A stretch of 64,000 bases of DNA from Bacillus sp. JCM 19041 (GCA_001310375.1 BAXC01000003.1:1-64000), one strand, 5' to 3'. Counted from the stretch's first letter, positions 29,915-40,964 are shown. Numbers and translations: made by a program. The notes: generated by a model not told the origin, from the letters alone.

Positions 29915-30904
29915 TTAAAAAAGACTTGTGGAATGACCAGGAAAGACCCGTGCTTTTGGATCAATATAACTTTAGCGTTATTAATAGCTGTGGGTGCTTC
30001 TCCAAATCCAGTCGCTATTAATTTTACTTTGCCATCATACGTACTGACATCTCCCGCAGCGTAGACACCTGGAATATTTGTCTCCATTTTGGAATTAACT
30101 TGGATTGCATTTTTATGGATGTCAAGTCCCCATTCTTTAATTGGTCCAAGCGTCGAGACAAAACCAAATGTGACTACGACATCGTCGACATCAATGGTAT
30201 GCGTTTCTTCCCCTTTTACTTTTGTAAATGTAATACCAGATACGCCATTCTCATCCCCGTGAAGTTCCGTTGTTTCAAAGGGTGTTAAAACGTTTACTGC
30301 AGATTTTTGAAGAAGATCTACACTATGTTCATGGGCGCGGAATGCGTCTCTACGGTGAACGAGTGTTACTTCTTTGGCAATCGGTTCAAGCATAAGCGCC
30401 CAGTCAACGGCTGAATCTCCGCCACCGATAACAACAACGCGTTTTCCTGTAAAAGCGGATAAGTCGCGAATGAAATAGTGGATATTCTTGTCTTCATAGT
30501 AATCAGCTTTATCCACCTGCAGTTTTCTTGGAGCAAATGCACCAGCACCTGCAGTGATCAATACAGCCTTGGAATAATGTGTTTGTTTATTTGTTGTTAG
30601 AGTAAAAGAGCCATCTTCTTCTTTTTTTAGCGTTTGGACTGCTTCTTCTAACACTAGTTCTGGGTTAAATTGTTGTGCTTGTGCGGTTAACTGGTCAACG
30701 AGATCTTGTGCTTTTACCTTCGGAAAGCCAGCGACATCATAAATATATTTATCTGGATAAAGAGCTGAAAGTTGTCCACCAAGTTGGGGCATACTTTCAA
30801 TAACCTTTACTTTCATTTGGCGCATCCCAGCATAAAAAGCTGCAAAAAGCAGAAGGCCCGCCGCCGATAATGGTTATGTCATATAAATCATTGTGTTCGT
30901 GCAA
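29915..30904 (-). CDS. yumC: Ferredoxin/flavodoxin-NADP+ reductase (YumC type), several frame breaks
   Basis: Reconstructed 330 aa, thioredoxin-reductase-like FNR. The N-terminus starts at TTG 30904 ([18 protein letters not shown]), followed by a two-base gap near 30855 before [19 protein letters not shown]. The core has [17 protein letters not shown] and lacks the CxxC of thioredoxin reductase. Near 29970 a missing T turns [20 protein letters not shown] into an out-of-frame tail; the true stop is at 29915. YumC supplies electrons exchanged between NADPH and ferredoxin/flavodoxin; essential in B. subtilis by general knowledge. Confidence 0.88.
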
Positions 30905-31139
30905 AATTCCTACACCCCCGTGTGAATTGAGATCCTTTCTCATTATACATGTACAACGAGACAAATACAAAGACCTGATAAAAAGGAAAAGTTTTTTGCC
31001 AGTTGGAGTTGAATTTTGAAGAAAAAACGAATATTATTAGAGTGTTGGATAGTATGACGAATTAGTGAAGAACGAATGAGTATGTACTAGAACGTGAAAT
31101 GAATCACAAACTAAAATATGATAAATGGAAGTGATTACA

Positions 31140-32342
31140 GTGAATAAAGCAAAGATTGTTATTGCTGGAGCTGGATATGGCGGAATGAATACAGCCGTAA
31201 CACTCTCTAAAAAGTTAGGCCATAATGATGCCTCAATTACTTTGGTGAATAAACATGATTATCATTACCAAACGACATGGTTACACGAGCCGGCGGCAGG
31301 TACAATGGAGCCAGACCGTACGCGTGTGAAAATATCAGATGTTCTCAATACAAACAAAGTCAACTTCGTGCAAGATGAAGTACTTGAGGTTAAAACCGAT
31401 GAGAAGAAAGTAATGCTAAAAGATGGCGAGCTCGAATATGATTATCTCGTTGTTTCTCTTGGCGCGACAGCTGAAACATTCGGTATCCCAGGCGTGCACG
31501 AGCATGCGTTTACGAAATGGACTTTAAATGGTGCTCGTCAAGTAAAGGATCATATTGATGCTCAGTTCGCAAATTATAACAATACAGCTGACCAGCACGA
31601 AGGTCTATTAACATTTGTAGTTGCAGGAGCTGGTTTTACAGGAATCGAATTCATTGGTGAATTATCAGAGCGCATTCCAGAGTTATGCAAAACATACGAC
31701 GTACCTCGTGATAAAGTGAGATTGTTTGTTGTTGAAGCTGCACCAAGCGCTCTTCCAGGTTTTGATCCAGAGCTCGTTGAATATGGTATGAATTTGCTTG
31801 AGAGTCGAGGTGTTGAGTTTAAAATTAACACACCAATCAAAGAAGTAACGGCGTCAGGCGTTATTGTTGGTGAAGGCGAAGAAATTAAAGCCGAAACAAT
31901 TGTATGGGCTACTGGTGTTCGTGGAAATCCAGTTATTGAAAAGTCTGGCTTTGAAGCGATGCGTGGCCGTGTAAAAGTAGATCCTGATTTGCGTGCGCCT
32001 GGTTACGAGGATGTCTTTATTATTGGAGATTGCGCATTAATCATTAATGAGGAAGCAAATCGTCCTTATCCTCCAACAGCACAAATTGCAATGCAGATGG
32101 CGAAAACAACAGCAAATAACATTGCGATTCTTAATAAAGGCGGTTCAAGTCTAGAGAGCTTTAAGCCTGATATTAAAGGTACTGTTGCTTCACTTGGTGG
32201 CAAAGAAGCGATTGGTGTAGTTGGATCGAAAAAGATTTATGGAGGAACGGCTAATTTCATGAAAAAAATGATTGATAACCGTGCTTTATTTGTTCTTGGT
32301 GGTCCTATGCTTGCATTGAAAAAAGGGAAGTTTCCTTTGTAA
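31140..32342 (+). CDS. yumB: Type II NADH dehydrogenase-like protein (YumB/Ndh)
   Basis: Protein of 400 aa from GTG 31140, with GGAAGTG upstream; ATG 31125 in the same frame is too close to that site. Motifs: [13 protein letters not shown] near residue 8 for [19 protein letters not shown] near residue 162 for [12 protein letters not shown] near residue 296, and the NDH-2 quinone-site stretch [12 protein letters not shown]. The C-terminus is amphipathic (NRALFVLGG..). Family knowledge: a peripheral membrane NADH:menaquinone oxidoreductase. Second NDH-2-like gene in the window beside yutJ. Confidence 0.88.
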   Translation: MNKAKIVIAGAGYGGMNTAVTLSKKLGHNDASITLVNKHDYHYQTTWLHEPAAGTMEPDRTRVKISDVLNTNKVNFVQDEVLEVKTDEKKVMLKDGELEYDYLVVSLGATAETFGIPGVHEHAFTKWTLNGARQVKDHIDAQFANYNNTADQHEGLLTFVVAGAGFTGIEFIGELSERIPELCKTYDVPRDKVRLFVVEAAPSALPGFDPELVEYGMNLLESRGVEFKINTPIKEVTASGVIVGEGEEIKAETIVWATGVRGNPVIEKSGFEAMRGRVKVDPDLRAPGYEDVFIIGDCALIINEEANRPYPPTAQIAMQMAKTTANNIAILNKGGSSLESFKPDIKGTVASLGGKEAIGVVGSKKIYGGTANFMKKMIDNRALFVLGGPMLALKKGKFPL

Positions 32343-32354
32343 AAGAGTATGAGT

Positions 32355-32388
32355 GCTAAAAAACCAGCCATATGGCTGGTTTTTTAGC
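32355..32388. terminator. Bidirectional terminator between yumB and yjdM
   Basis: A 15-bp perfect stem with an ATAT loop and flanking A and T runs. The yjdM stop lies inside it. Confidence 0.85.
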
Positions 32389-32727
32389 GTTTTTTTACAC
32401 ATTGTGATTTTAGTTTCATCACGCCTATTACATCTACTTTGCAATCAATGTTATGGTCGCCTTCTACAAGTCGAATACTCTTTACTTTAGTACCCACTTT
32501 AATGACAGAAGAAGTTCCTTTAACTTTTAAATCTTTAATGACTGTGACAGAATCTAATTTCCATCGTGTAGGATGTTCCCGTTTGCATCTTTAATAGCAA
32601 ATTCGTCAAGCTTGTTACCTTCCATTGAGATAGGCCAATCGTGGGCACATTCCGGGCAAACAATTACTCTTCCATCTTCATATGTATACTCCGAGTTGCA
32701 TTTTGGACATTGAGATAGTTCATTCAT
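32384..32727 (-). CDS. yjdM: YjdM/PhnA-like zinc-ribbon protein, frame broken once
   Basis: Reconstructed 114 aa from ATG 32727. N-terminal zinc ribbon [21 protein letters not shown], then the conserved C-terminal domain [20 protein letters not shown] and [12 protein letters not shown]. As read it stops in mid-gene (HDGN); one T added near 32563 gives [13 protein letters not shown]. The PhnA name is historical and no phosphonate role is implied; function is uncertain. Confidence 0.85.
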
Positions 32728-32884
32728 ATTGATCTCTGCTTCTTAAGTGATTTTCAATCTTATCTTCCATACGGACTATATCAAGGCAAGTGGGGGATAC
32801 AACTTCATTGAATTACATAGTTGCTAAAACAAGCAGTTGACGAAGGGAAGCGCTTTTTCGTAAACTAATGTGGGAGGCGCAAAA

Positions 32885-33211
32885 ATGAATGAAATTCACA
32901 TCTTACAATTAGTTGTATCCATTATATTGTTCTTTATCTTATTTGCCGGTATCGGCTTTCTCTTAAATATGGTGCTACGCCTTACTTGGGTCATGGCGAT
33001 TATTTACCCAGTGATTGTTTTGCTGATCGTGAATCAAGAAAAGTACAGTCGTTTTTTCCAAGAGCCAGCTGAAGCGTTTCCGGTATTGTTTGAACGCGTC
33101 ATTGGACTTCATTTTGCAGATATTATTATTTTGGTCAGTGGTTTTATGGGTGCGATTGCATCTGGTATCATTATGAAACTGTTAAGAAAGGCTGGCTATC
33201 AAATGTTTTAA
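32885..33211 (+). CDS. yuiB: YuiB membrane protein
   Basis: Protein of 108 aa with three hydrophobic segments, at about residues 6-30, 34-50 and 75-98. ATG 32885 follows GGGAGGCG. Position between yumB and yuiC corresponds to yuiB. No motif suggests an activity. Confidence 0.75.
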   Translation: MNEIHILQLVVSIILFFILFAGIGFLLNMVLRLTWVMAIIYPVIVLLIVNQEKYSRFFQEPAEAFPVLFERVIGLHFADIIILVSGFMGAIASGIIMKLLRKAGYQMF

Positions 33212-33238
33212 CAGACTTTTAAGGAAGTCTGTTTTTTT
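33211..33238 (+). terminator. Terminator after yuiB
   Basis: An 8-bp stem (ACAGACTT with AAGTCTGT), 6-base loop and seven Ts. Confidence 0.85.
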
Positions 33239-33288
33239 GTGCATATTGTCTCTTTTACTGGTAAAGCTGTAAAAGAGGAGTGTGACAG

Positions 33289-33867
33289 ATGATTTATCCA
33301 AATACGGCGTTTAAGTGGGTTTTTCGTATTGTAATGGGCGCATTGTTTATTGCAGCTTTGCTGACAACAATTCATGTGTTTACGAATATAACCTTTTCCC
33401 ATTTGAAATCTATGGACAGTAGCCTAAAACAAACGGCAATCCAAGAAAAGATAATTCCTGGAATTACGATTGCCACTCATACTTTGATGGCAGAAAAACT
33501 TGATACAAGCCAATTTGAAAGCAAAACAGTTGTTGCTACGGGATACACGGCCGGGATAGAATCAACTGGAAAAGTTCCAGGCGACCCAGCTTACGGGATT
33601 ACGTTTTCTGGATTACCTGTTCAGCGCGATGCTTATTCAACTGTTGCAGCGGATCCGACCGTCTTTCCTATTGGGACGGTCTTATTTGTACCTGGCTACG
33701 GCTATGGAGTTGTCGCGGACACTGGTTCAGCGATTAAAGGAAATCGAATTGATCTTTATTATGAGACGGTCGAAGCTGTTTATGATGAGTGGGGGAAACA
33801 GGAAGTTGATGTATACATTATTAAAGAAGGAGATGGAACATTAACACAGGAGCAATCAATGAATTAA
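33289..33867 (+). CDS. yuiC: YuiC, 3D-domain cell-wall protein
   Basis: Protein of 192 aa with an N-terminal membrane anchor (residues about 10-30) and a C-terminal 3D domain from VVATGYTAG. The three conserved aspartates appear in [24 protein letters not shown] and NRIDLYYE. Family knowledge: a MltA-like double-psi barrel that cleaves peptidoglycan; YuiC is a stationary-phase-survival homolog. Intact. Confidence 0.85.
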   Translation: MIYPNTAFKWVFRIVMGALFIAALLTTIHVFTNITFSHLKSMDSSLKQTAIQEKIIPGITIATHTLMAEKLDTSQFESKTVVATGYTAGIESTGKVPGDPAYGITFSGLPVQRDAYSTVAADPTVFPIGTVLFVPGYGYGVVADTGSAIKGNRIDLYYETVEAVYDEWGKQEVDVYIIKEGDGTLTQEQSMN

Positions 33868-33916
33868 ATAAACAGAACTCAATCCATGGATTTAGAGAGA
33901 ACAGGCAGACATAAAG

Positions 33917-33946
33917 AAAAAGGCAAGCATGCGCGCTTGCCCTTTT
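33917..33946 (+). terminator. Terminator after yuiC
   Basis: GGCAAGC pairs with GCTTGCC with one bulged base; A-run before, T-run after. It faces the end of yuiD. Confidence 0.7.
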
Positions 33947-33990
33947 CGTCTTAGCCAATTAAGGGATAAAGTGAGAGAGCGAGAATAATG

Positions 33991-34416
33991 CTAGAAGGCT
34001 CCAAAAAATACTTCAATTGGTTGATGCCCAAGCAATTCTTTTAATTTCTGCTCATTTTCTTTTTTGGGCCATGTTTTGACCTCTTCAACAAGGCGATTGA
34101 AATCCTGCACAAGCTGATTTAAGACAGTTGCATGATATCCAGCATGGCGTCTTACGCCAGTAGCGTCAAACATAACAATAATACCTAAAACGCAGGAAAC
34201 GGCAAATATGGTTGAATCTAACCCATGTTCGATTGCGACGCCTGTGGATAAGGCTGTTACTGCAGCAGAATGGGAACTAGGCATCCCGCCTGTGCTTGTG
34301 AACAATGAAAGATCAATTCTCCTTGTAGCAAAAAAAGCGAGAGGGATCTTAATTGCTTGTGCAATAATGATGGCTAGAAATGCCGCCCAAAGCGGAAAGT
34401 TTTGCAGAATTTCCAT
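33991..34416 (-). CDS. yuiD: YuiD, divergent PAP2 family membrane protein (DUF212)
   Basis: Protein of 141 aa with three or four membrane helices. GGMPSSHSAAVTALSTGVAI near residue 42 matches the PSGH-like motif of acid phosphatases, and GVRRHAGYHATVLNQLV carries the second family signature. Substrate unknown. Divergent from pepA. Intact. Confidence 0.85.
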   Translation of the reverse strand: MEILQNFPLWAAFLAIIIAQAIKIPLAFFATRRIDLSLFTSTGGMPSSHSAAVTALSTGVAIEHGLDSTIFAVSCVLGIIVMFDATGVRRHAGYHATVLNQLVQDFNRLVEEVKTWPKKENEQKLKELLGHQPIEVFFGAF

Positions 34417-34542
34417 ATACTCTTCCTTTCACAGCTGAGTCTGTCCGAATGTTTTGCAATGAACGGATGACGTTATCATTGCCTAATCATTCACTAAGTA
34501 TAACATAGGCGCTTCTTGATTTCTCTTTAAGCCGTTTCGATT

Positions 34543-34572
34543 TTGTACCCTTTTTTTAAGTCGTGTTATACT
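34543..34572 (+). promoter_or_regulatory. pepA promoter
   Basis: TTGTAC at 34543-34548, an 18-base spacer and TATACT at 34567-34572, about 24 bases before the pepA ATG. Confidence 0.55.
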
Positions 34573-34595
34573 TAATTAAGAAGGGAGATGTGTGA

Positions 34596-36085
34596 ATGTT
34601 TCAAGTAAATGGAAAGTGGACTATAGAGAAAGTGTCTGAAGAGGTTTTAATTTTAGGGGTTTGGAAGAAAGAAGGTTTTGTTGAATCAGTTAAGGAACTG
34701 GATAATGCGCTAAAGGGCCAACTAACAGAATTAAAGAAACAAGACGCATTCCCTAAAAAACAAGGGGAAATGACAAGCGTATATACAATGGGTTTGATTG
34801 GGGCAAAGCGTCTTTATGTGATCCATTTAGGAGAGAGGAAAGACTTTGGGTTAGAAGAACTGCGTGATTGTGTAAGTAAAGCTGGCATGCGCTTGAAAAG
34901 TGAACGAGTCGAACGAGCTGGGGTGCTTCTTGATAGCTTTATAACGGAAGCACTAACGCTAGAAGATGCAGCTTTTGGTGTCGGGGAAGCAATATCTCTT
35001 AGTACCTATGAGAAACGAACATATAGAGAAAAAAGCAACGAGCCAATAAAAACGCTTGCTCATGTTACGCTTTATGCCGACGGAGAGAAAGCACTCACTA
35101 AACAGGTCAAGCGTGGATATACATATGGTGAAGGTACGAATGCAGCACGTAAGCTTGTGAATATTCCTGGAAATATGCTAACGCCAACTGATTTGGCTGA
35201 AGAAGCAAAAGCCATTGCAAAAACATATGATTTTTATTGTGAAGTACTAGAACGCGAGGATATGGAACGCCTTGGTATGGGAGCATTGCTTGGCGTAGCA
35301 CAAGGAAGCGATCAACCGCCAAAAATGATTATTATGCGGTATGATGGCAATCCAGATACTGATGATGTGACAGCATTTGTCGGTAAAGGTCTCACATTTG
35401 ATGCTGGTGGTTATTCTTTAAAACCAGCGGCCAATATGCATACAATGAAAGGTGATATGGGCGGTGCAGCGGCAGTGCTTGGAGCGATGATGATCATCGG
35501 CGAAGAAAAGCCAAAAGAAAATGTGATATGCGTTATCCCTTCAAGTGAAAACTTGGTTAATGGTTCTGCAATGAAACCAGGCGATGTGCTTCGCGCATTA
35601 AGTGGAAAAACAATTGAAGTGCGCAATACCGATGCAGAAGGGCGTTTAATATTAGCCGATGGTGTAGCATATGCGAAGCAGCTTGGAGCAACACGTCTAA
35701 TTGATGTGGCAACATTGACTGGTGCATGTGTCGTTGCTCTTGGTGATGTGACCACAGGAGCAGTTTCAAACGATGAAGATCTAATGGAAGCAGTTAAAAA
35801 CGCTGGAGAAAGAACAGGGGAACCAATCTGGCAATTTCCTAATAATAAAGCATATGAGAAGATGCTTAAAACAAGCGATGTCGCTGACTTAAACAATGCA
35901 CCGGGGCGTGCAGGGGGCAGTATTACGGCCGGACTCTTTATTGGCGCTTTTGCAGAAGATACACCTTGGGTACATTTAGATATTGCTGGAACATCTTTCC
36001 AAAGCAATGATTCGAATCTCGGTCCAGCCGGCGCAACAGGGGTGATGCTCGTACACTCGCTCGTTATATTGTTGACAGAGGTTAA
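34596..36085 (+). CDS. pepA: Leucyl aminopeptidase (M17), frame broken near the end
   Basis: Removes N-terminal amino acids with two metal ions. Reconstructed 496 aa. The catalytic domain shows VGKGLTFDAGGYSLKP near residue 262 and the family signature NTDAEGRLILAD near residue 345. As read it ends LVHSLVILLTEVNA at 36092; one base added near 36047 gives ARTLARYIVDRG and TAA 36083, the usual M17 end. Equivalent to yuiE by position. ATG follows AAGGGAG. Confidence 0.92.
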
Positions 36086-36106
36086 TGCATAAAAAATGAT
36101 TATTAC

Positions 36107-36135
36107 TTGTACGAGTATGTGCATAAAGTTATAAT
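36107..36135 (+). promoter_or_regulatory. SigA-type promoter
   Basis: TTGTAC at 36107-36112, a 17-base spacer and TATAAT at 36130-36135, serving the small gene at 36189. Confidence 0.65.
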
Positions 36136-36188
36136 GGACGATAAGACCTAGCCAAACAGATTGTTTCTGTAAGAGGAAGGGGAACAAA

Positions 36189-36470
36189 ATGATTGATACT
36201 GCTTATGTTGAGATAAAGTGCGCTCGTGAACTGTACGCTACGAACCGTAAATACCGCGTCTTTATTAATGACCATTTTGTGGGGGCTTTAAAGCGTAGGC
36301 AAAAGATGACAATTGAAGTTCCTGCAGGTACGCATAAGCTGTTCGCAACAAATGACGCTTCTTTCACCGAACCGATTGAGTTATCTGTTCAAGTGGGTGA
36401 CACGATTTCTTATCAATTAAAAGGATGCCGTGATAAATCATTATCCTTCACAAAAATTGCAGTTATTTAA
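36189..36470 (+). CDS. Small PEGA-like beta-rich protein
   Basis: Protein of 93 aa after GAGGAAGGGG. The sequence reads as alternating strands: VEIKCARELYATNRKYRVFI, then VPAGTHKLFATNDASFTEPI and VGDTISYQLKG. The pattern of a short ligand strand plus PAGxH resembles PEGA-type carbohydrate or surface-associated domains, but no signal peptide is present. It has its own promoter and terminator. Function unknown. Confidence 0.65.
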   Translation: MIDTAYVEIKCARELYATNRKYRVFINDHFVGALKRRQKMTIEVPAGTHKLFATNDASFTEPIELSVQVGDTISYQLKGCRDKSLSFTKIAVI

Positions 36471-36474
36471 GTGA

Positions 36475-36512
36475 AGTGCCAAATGGGGAATACCTGTTTG
36501 GCGCTTTTTTTA
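36475..36512 (+). terminator. Terminator after the 93-aa gene
   Basis: AGTGCCAAA pairs with TTTGGCGCT (one G-T pair), followed by seven Ts. Confidence 0.82.
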
Positions 36513-36595
36513 CGTTGACAAGCATATAAATTGATGATAAATTAATAAAATATTTTAGTGATTTAATGATTTAACAAATTAAAGGATTTGATGAA

Positions 36596-37927
36596 ATGAA
36601 CGCTGTTGTTATTGCTGTAATACTTATGCTTGCTTTAAGCCTACTCCGCGTCCACGTTGTGCTAGCACTAACGATTTCAGCGATCGTTGGAGGTCTACTC
36701 GGAGGAATCAATTTCTCAGAGACGGTTACGATCTTTACAGAAGGACTGGGAGAAAATGCAGAAATTGCGTTTAGTTATGCACTTTTAGGTGCTTTTGCGG
36801 TTGGTTTGTCAAAAACGGGGTTGCCTAATTTTCTTGTTACACATTTACAAAATTGGATGCAGAAAAGAGGAGACACTGATCGTCAGACTTTAACAAGAAT
36901 GCTATTGTTTTTAATGTTGCTTGTAGTAGCTTGCATGTCTCAAAACCTCATCCCTATTCATATTGCTTTTATACCAATTTTGATTCCGCCTATTTTAAAA
37001 ATTTTAAATAAACTCGAGGTTGACCGTAGGCTAGTTGCCTGTATTTTGACTTTTTGGTCTAACTGCGCCATATATGCTTCTTCCTTATGGTTTTCGGTCA
37101 GCTTTTTCATCGAATAATTTCAGATAATATGGCGGCTAGTGGCTTGCCAATTAATATGGATTTAATCCCTGGAGCGATGCTCCTCCCAACTATAAGTTCT
37201 CTGTTAGGTTTATTATTTGCAGTATTTATAACCTACCGACAAAAACGTTCTTATAACGATTTACCGATCGCCGGTGATTCAGGTGAGGAAGATGAGCAAA
37301 GCTATCGTAAATCATCAATTATATTGGCTGTTGTTGCAGTAATTGTTACTGTAGGTGTCCAATGGATTTATCCAGATTCAATGGTACCGGCTGCTTTAGC
37401 TGGAGTGACCGTTCTATTGCTTACTGGTGCAATTCGATTTAATCAAGCTGATCAAGTCGTCACAGAAGGTATGAAGATGATGGCATTTATTGGTTTTGTA
37501 ATGCTTGCTGCTGCGGGGTTTGCAGATGTTATTCGTGCAACTGGAGATATTGAGCAACTTGTGAATAGTGTTGCAGGGCTCATTAATGGTAACCAAGTAA
37601 TCGCTGTTTTTCTTAATGATGACTGTTGGTTTAATTATAACACTCGGAATTGGATCGTCCTTTTCAACGATACCGATTATAACAGCACTGTTTGTCCCTT
37701 TAGGGATTGAAGTTGGACTTTCAACCTTAGCAATTATCTCTATTATTGGTTCTGCTGGAGCGATTGGTGATGCCGGTGCACCTGCATCAGATTCGACGCT
37801 TGGGCCAACAGCTGGTCTTAATGCAGATGGACAACACGATCACATTTGGGATACATGTGTACCTACATTCCTTCATTTAACGGTTCCTTTATTCATTTTT
37901 GGATGGATAACGGCGTTGATTTTATAG
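36596..37927 (+). CDS. yuiF: YuiF-like Na+/H+ antiporter-family transporter, three frame breaks
   Basis: Reconstructed 442 aa, about eleven membrane helices. Three single-base insertions split it: extra T near 37050 (TFWSN should read [15 protein letters not shown]), extra T near 37092 (GFR to [10 protein letters not shown]), and extra A near 37616 (VFLNDD to [14 protein letters not shown]). Helices include [36 protein letters not shown] and the end [20 protein letters not shown]. Family knowledge: YuiF is in the NhaC/antiporter superfamily and probably carries an amino acid or carboxylate; the cargo is unknown. Confidence 0.83.
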
Positions 37928-37940
37928 GACGCCTAAATAA

Positions 37941-37981
37941 GAAGACGCAGTCATTTCATGAGAATGACTGCGTCTTCTTTT
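37941..37981. terminator. Terminator after yuiF
   Basis: A 15-bp perfect stem (37941-37955 with 37963-37977) and a T-run, between yuiF and the convergent HU gene. Confidence 0.88.
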
Positions 37982-37986
37982 AAAAC

Positions 37987-38259
37987 CTATTTAACTGCGT
38001 CTTTTAATTGTTTTCCTGCTTTAAATGCCGGTGTTTTTGTTGCGGCAATATCAATTTCTGCGCCTGTTTGCGGGTTGCGACCTTTTCTGGCAGCACGTTC
38101 GCGAACTTCGAAGTTGCCAAAGCCAATTAATTGTACAGTATCGCCTTTTCCTAACGTTTCGGTGATTAAATCAAACATACCGTTGACCGCGGATGTAGCG
38201 TCTTTTTTCGATAATTGCGCTCGTTCTGCTAGCGCATTAATTAATTCAGTTTTATTCAT
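37987..38259 (-). CDS. hup: DNA-binding protein HU
   Basis: Protein of 90 aa from ATG 38259 (RBS AGGAG). [20 protein letters not shown] and the DNA-arm signature [20 protein letters not shown] are typical. Wraps and bends DNA as a dimer. Bacillus genomes often have more than one HU gene, so this may not be the main HBsu. Intact. Confidence 0.95.
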   Translation of the reverse strand: MNKTELINALAERAQLSKKDATSAVNGMFDLITETLGKGDTVQLIGFGNFEVRERAARKGRNPQTGAEIDIAATKTPAFKAGKQLKDAVK

Positions 38260-38330
38260 TTGATCACTCCTAGATACGTATAAGTAAGTTCTGCTACCAT
38301 CATGCCCAGGCATCAGAAGTTTATACATAG

Positions 38331-39161
38331 TTAGTGATGTTTTTTTCTCATTTGGTGTAATGTGGCATTAATTTCTGCACCGACAATAAGGATAATTCCT
38401 GTAATGAAAAACCAAAACATGAGAATGATGACACCTGCCAATGGACCGTAGGTACTCTCGTAATTAGCAAAATTACTTATGTAAAGCGAAAAGAAAAAGG
38501 AAATAAGTTGCCAGCCGATTGTTGCTATAATTGCTCCAGGCAAGCCATCAAGGAAGCGGATTTTTTCATTTGGTGAGATCCAATAGAGAACCATTAAAGA
38601 TCCAACCATAACGATAATGGCGACTACCCAACGCAAGTTGTTTAACAAAGAGGCTACTTCAGTTGGTAGATTTAATTGATTTTCTAGAAAATCCAGGATG
38701 ACACTTCCGAATACAGGTAAAGCAAGTGTAATGATAATTAAAATGACCATGGCTATTGTAAGAATAATGGCTACTCCTCGTAGTTTAAGAAAGTGTCTGG
38801 TTTCCTCAATATTGTACGCCCGGTTTACAGATCGAATAAAAGCATTGATTCCGTTTGAAGCTGACCAAAGCGTTCCAATAATCCCTAAGGACAGCAACCC
38901 AATTTGTGGTTCGCCAATTGTATTCAGTACAATATCACTAAAGGTGGTGCCAATCTCACCTGGAAAAAAATCTGTTATTAAGTCCGATACTTGTTCATTG
39001 TCGATATCAAAAAAAGAAACTCCTGCAAGAACAAAAATCATAAGTGGGAAGATTGCAAGCATAAAATAAAAGGCTAAAGTTGCTGCTAAATCAGGAATTG
39101 GATCTGATTTAATTTGTTCAATTAGTTTTTTGGTGAAGTTTGTAATCGCTCGAATATCCAT
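38331..39161 (-). CDS. YihY/UPF0761 family membrane protein
   Basis: Protein of 276 aa with six membrane helices. The family pattern includes [20 protein letters not shown] at residues 18-37, [20 protein letters not shown] and a final helix ending [11 protein letters not shown]. Formerly misnamed ribonuclease BN; true function unknown, a transporter or regulator at the membrane is suspected. Intact. Confidence 0.88.
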   Translation of the reverse strand: MDIRAITNFTKKLIEQIKSDPIPDLAATLAFYFMLAIFPLMIFVLAGVSFFDIDNEQVSDLITDFFPGEIGTTFSDIVLNTIGEPQIGLLSLGIIGTLWSASNGINAFIRSVNRAYNIEETRHFLKLRGVAIILTIAMVILIIITLALPVFGSVILDFLENQLNLPTEVASLLNNLRWVVAIIVMVGSLMVLYWISPNEKIRFLDGLPGAIIATIGWQLISFFFSLYISNFANYESTYGPLAGVIILMFWFFITGIILIVGAEINATLHQMRKKHH

Positions 39162-39278
39162 TTTTCCTCCTAGACGTAATCAATTAAAAATACCCATATC
39201 CAATAAAAAATAAACCTATGTTTCGACAGGACAAACAGCTTTCCTTTATACTATAGAAAAGGGAAAGGAGAGGATATT

Positions 39279-39749
39279 ATGCCTTCAGTTGAAAGCTTTG
39301 AGCTCGATCATACCATTGTTAAGGCACCTTATGTTCGTCATTGTGGAACCCATAAGATTGGCAGTGATGGAGAAGTAAATAAATTTGATATTCGGTTTTG
39401 TCAACCGAATAAAGAGGCGCTAAAACCCGATGTTATCCACACGTTGGAGCATTTGCTCGCCATTAATATTCGTCGTTTTGCCGAAGATTATGACCATTTT
39501 GATGTGGTTGATATATCGCCAATGGGATGTCAGACGGGTTATTATCTAATTATGAGTGGAACTCCAACTGTAAGTGAAATCATCGATGTGCTTGAGAAGA
39601 CTATGAACTATTCTCTTTTAACAGAAGATGTTCCTGCTGCAACAGAGAAAGAATGCGGGCAAGCGATTCTCCATGATTTAGAAGGAACAAAAGATCGCAT
39701 GCGCAAATGGCTTGCGGAAGATAAAGAATCATTAAAACAAGTATTTTAA
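39279..39749 (+). CDS. luxS: S-ribosylhomocysteine lyase
   Basis: Cleaves S-ribosylhomocysteine to homocysteine and the precursor of autoinducer-2. Protein of 156 aa. Metal ligands: HTLEH at residues 54-58 and Cys in KECGQA near 126; catalytic CGTH near 22. AAAGGAGAGG precedes ATG. Intact. Confidence 0.97.
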   Translation: MPSVESFELDHTIVKAPYVRHCGTHKIGSDGEVNKFDIRFCQPNKEALKPDVIHTLEHLLAINIRRFAEDYDHFDVVDISPMGCQTGYYLIMSGTPTVSEIIDVLEKTMNYSLLTEDVPAATEKECGQAILHDLEGTKDRMRKWLAEDKESLKQVF

Positions 39750-39756
39750 TTTGAAG

Positions 39757-39793
39757 AACAGTCCGCAAGCTACTAGCTTGCGGACTGTTTGTT
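39757..39793. terminator. Bidirectional terminator between luxS and the isochorismatase-like gene
   Basis: A 14-bp perfect stem with a TACTA loop; T-rich tails on both strands. Confidence 0.85.
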
Positions 39794-40341
39794 TAATTTA
39801 TCCATTTTTGTGTAGAGGAAACGTCCGCTTTTAAGATGTGTTCAAAATGGTGCATCGCCACTTGATTATCTTGTTCAGAGAAACTTGCAACAGCATCAGA
39901 AGGGATACAAAGTTTATATTCAAGTGTATAAGCATCGTTAGCTGTGAAATGGATACACATATTACCTACAATGCCTGTTAAAAACAACGTGTCAATTTCT
40001 AAGTGTTCGAGTAACAAATGCAAGGGGGTATCAAAGAAACCCGAGTATTTTGGTTTGAGCACGGAATAATCAGTTGGTTCAGGTCTTAGCATTTCGGCAA
40101 TCGGCGCACCAATTGCATTGCTTTCCTTAATTTCATCAACTAAGTTAAGGAAATCAGATTGCCATTTGCCATAGTTATCGTTTACATAAAGCACAGGCAC
40201 CCCTTGCTCTTTCATATGTTGTTTTAAATGGAGAATATTGCCGGCGATCTGCTCCGCTTGTTCGAAAAGTTGTTCACCGTGCTTAAATGAGAAAGGGTTA
40301 ATCATATCAACAATTAATAATGCGGAAGACTTGCTATTCAT
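39793..40341 (-). CDS. Isochorismatase-family cysteine hydrolase
   Basis: Protein of 182 aa from ATG 40341 (RBS AAGGAGG). The catalytic triad fits the family: Asp in LLIVDMINPF near residue 11, Lys in LKPKYSGFF near residue 99 and Cys in GNMCIHFTA near residue 133. Nicotinamidases share this fold; B. subtilis has similar genes nearby (yueJ region), but the nicotinamidase metal motif is not evident, so the substrate is left open. Intact. Confidence 0.85.
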   Translation of the reverse strand: MNSKSSALLIVDMINPFSFKHGEQLFEQAEQIAGNILHLKQHMKEQGVPVLYVNDNYGKWQSDFLNLVDEIKESNAIGAPIAEMLRPEPTDYSVLKPKYSGFFDTPLHLLLEHLEIDTLFLTGIVGNMCIHFTANDAYTLEYKLCIPSDAVASFSEQDNQVAMHHFEHILKADVSSTQKWIN

Positions 40342-40466
40342 GGAAAACCTCCTTATAAAGCAGCTTATTTGTAAAGCTAAAAATGGGATTCGTATGTTAT
40401 GATTAGGATAGACAAAAAGAAAATGACTCATTCGAAGAAAGGCTTGTCAATAGGGGGAGAGTAAAA

Positions 40467-40964
40467 GTGTTTGACAAAAATTCATATGAAATACTGCAAA
40501 TTATTGAAGCAAATGGCCGAATAGAAACAAACAAAATAGCAAAAATGGTTGATTTAAAGACAGAAGAAGTTGACCAATATATAAAAGAATTAGAGGAAAA
40601 GAACGTTATTTTAAGCTATTCCGCTGTAATTGATTGGGCAAAGGTTCCCGTTCAGGAAACTGTTACAGCTACGATTGATGTAAAAGTTGCACCAAAAAGA
40701 GGGGTAGGCTTTGATGAAGTAGCTGAACGAATTTATCGCTTTCCAGAAGTTCGTGCGCTTTACTTAATGTCTGGGGCATATGACCTTTCTGTTGTGATTG
40801 AAGGGAAAACGATGCAAGAAACTGCTCGTTTTGTTTCAGAAAAGCTTTCAACAATTGATTCTGTGTTATCAACAACGACCCATTTCCAATTAAAAACGTA
40901 TAAGCACGATGGCGTTATTTTTAACGAGCCTGATGAAGACCGGCGAATCGTGGTGAGCCCATAA
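40467..40964 (+). CDS. alaR: Lrp/AsnC-family regulator (AlaR/YugG type)
   Basis: Protein of 165 aa from GTG 40467 with AGGGGGAG upstream. N-terminal HTH: YEILQIIEANGRIETNKIAK; C-terminal ligand (RAM) domain from VPVQETVTATIDVKV with YLMSGAYDLSVVIEG. It shares one base with the downstream aminotransferase, the alaR-alaT arrangement of B. subtilis, where it activates alanine synthesis. Intact. Confidence 0.86.
   Translation: MFDKNSYEILQIIEANGRIETNKIAKMVDLKTEEVDQYIKELEEKNVILSYSAVIDWAKVPVQETVTATIDVKVAPKRGVGFDEVAERIYRFPEVRALYLMSGAYDLSVVIEGKTMQETARFVSEKLSTIDSVLSTTTHFQLKTYKHDGVIFNEPDEDRRIVVSP

Noticed and set aside
34596..36092. Natural alternative C-terminus of the aminopeptidase (..LLTEVNA)
   Set aside because: One added base gives ARTLARYIVDRG, the usual family end, seven bases earlier.
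35411..36187. A 258-codon antisense frame over pepA
   Set aside because: It mirrors the well-supported M17 aminopeptidase and lacks a ribosome binding site or recognisable domain.
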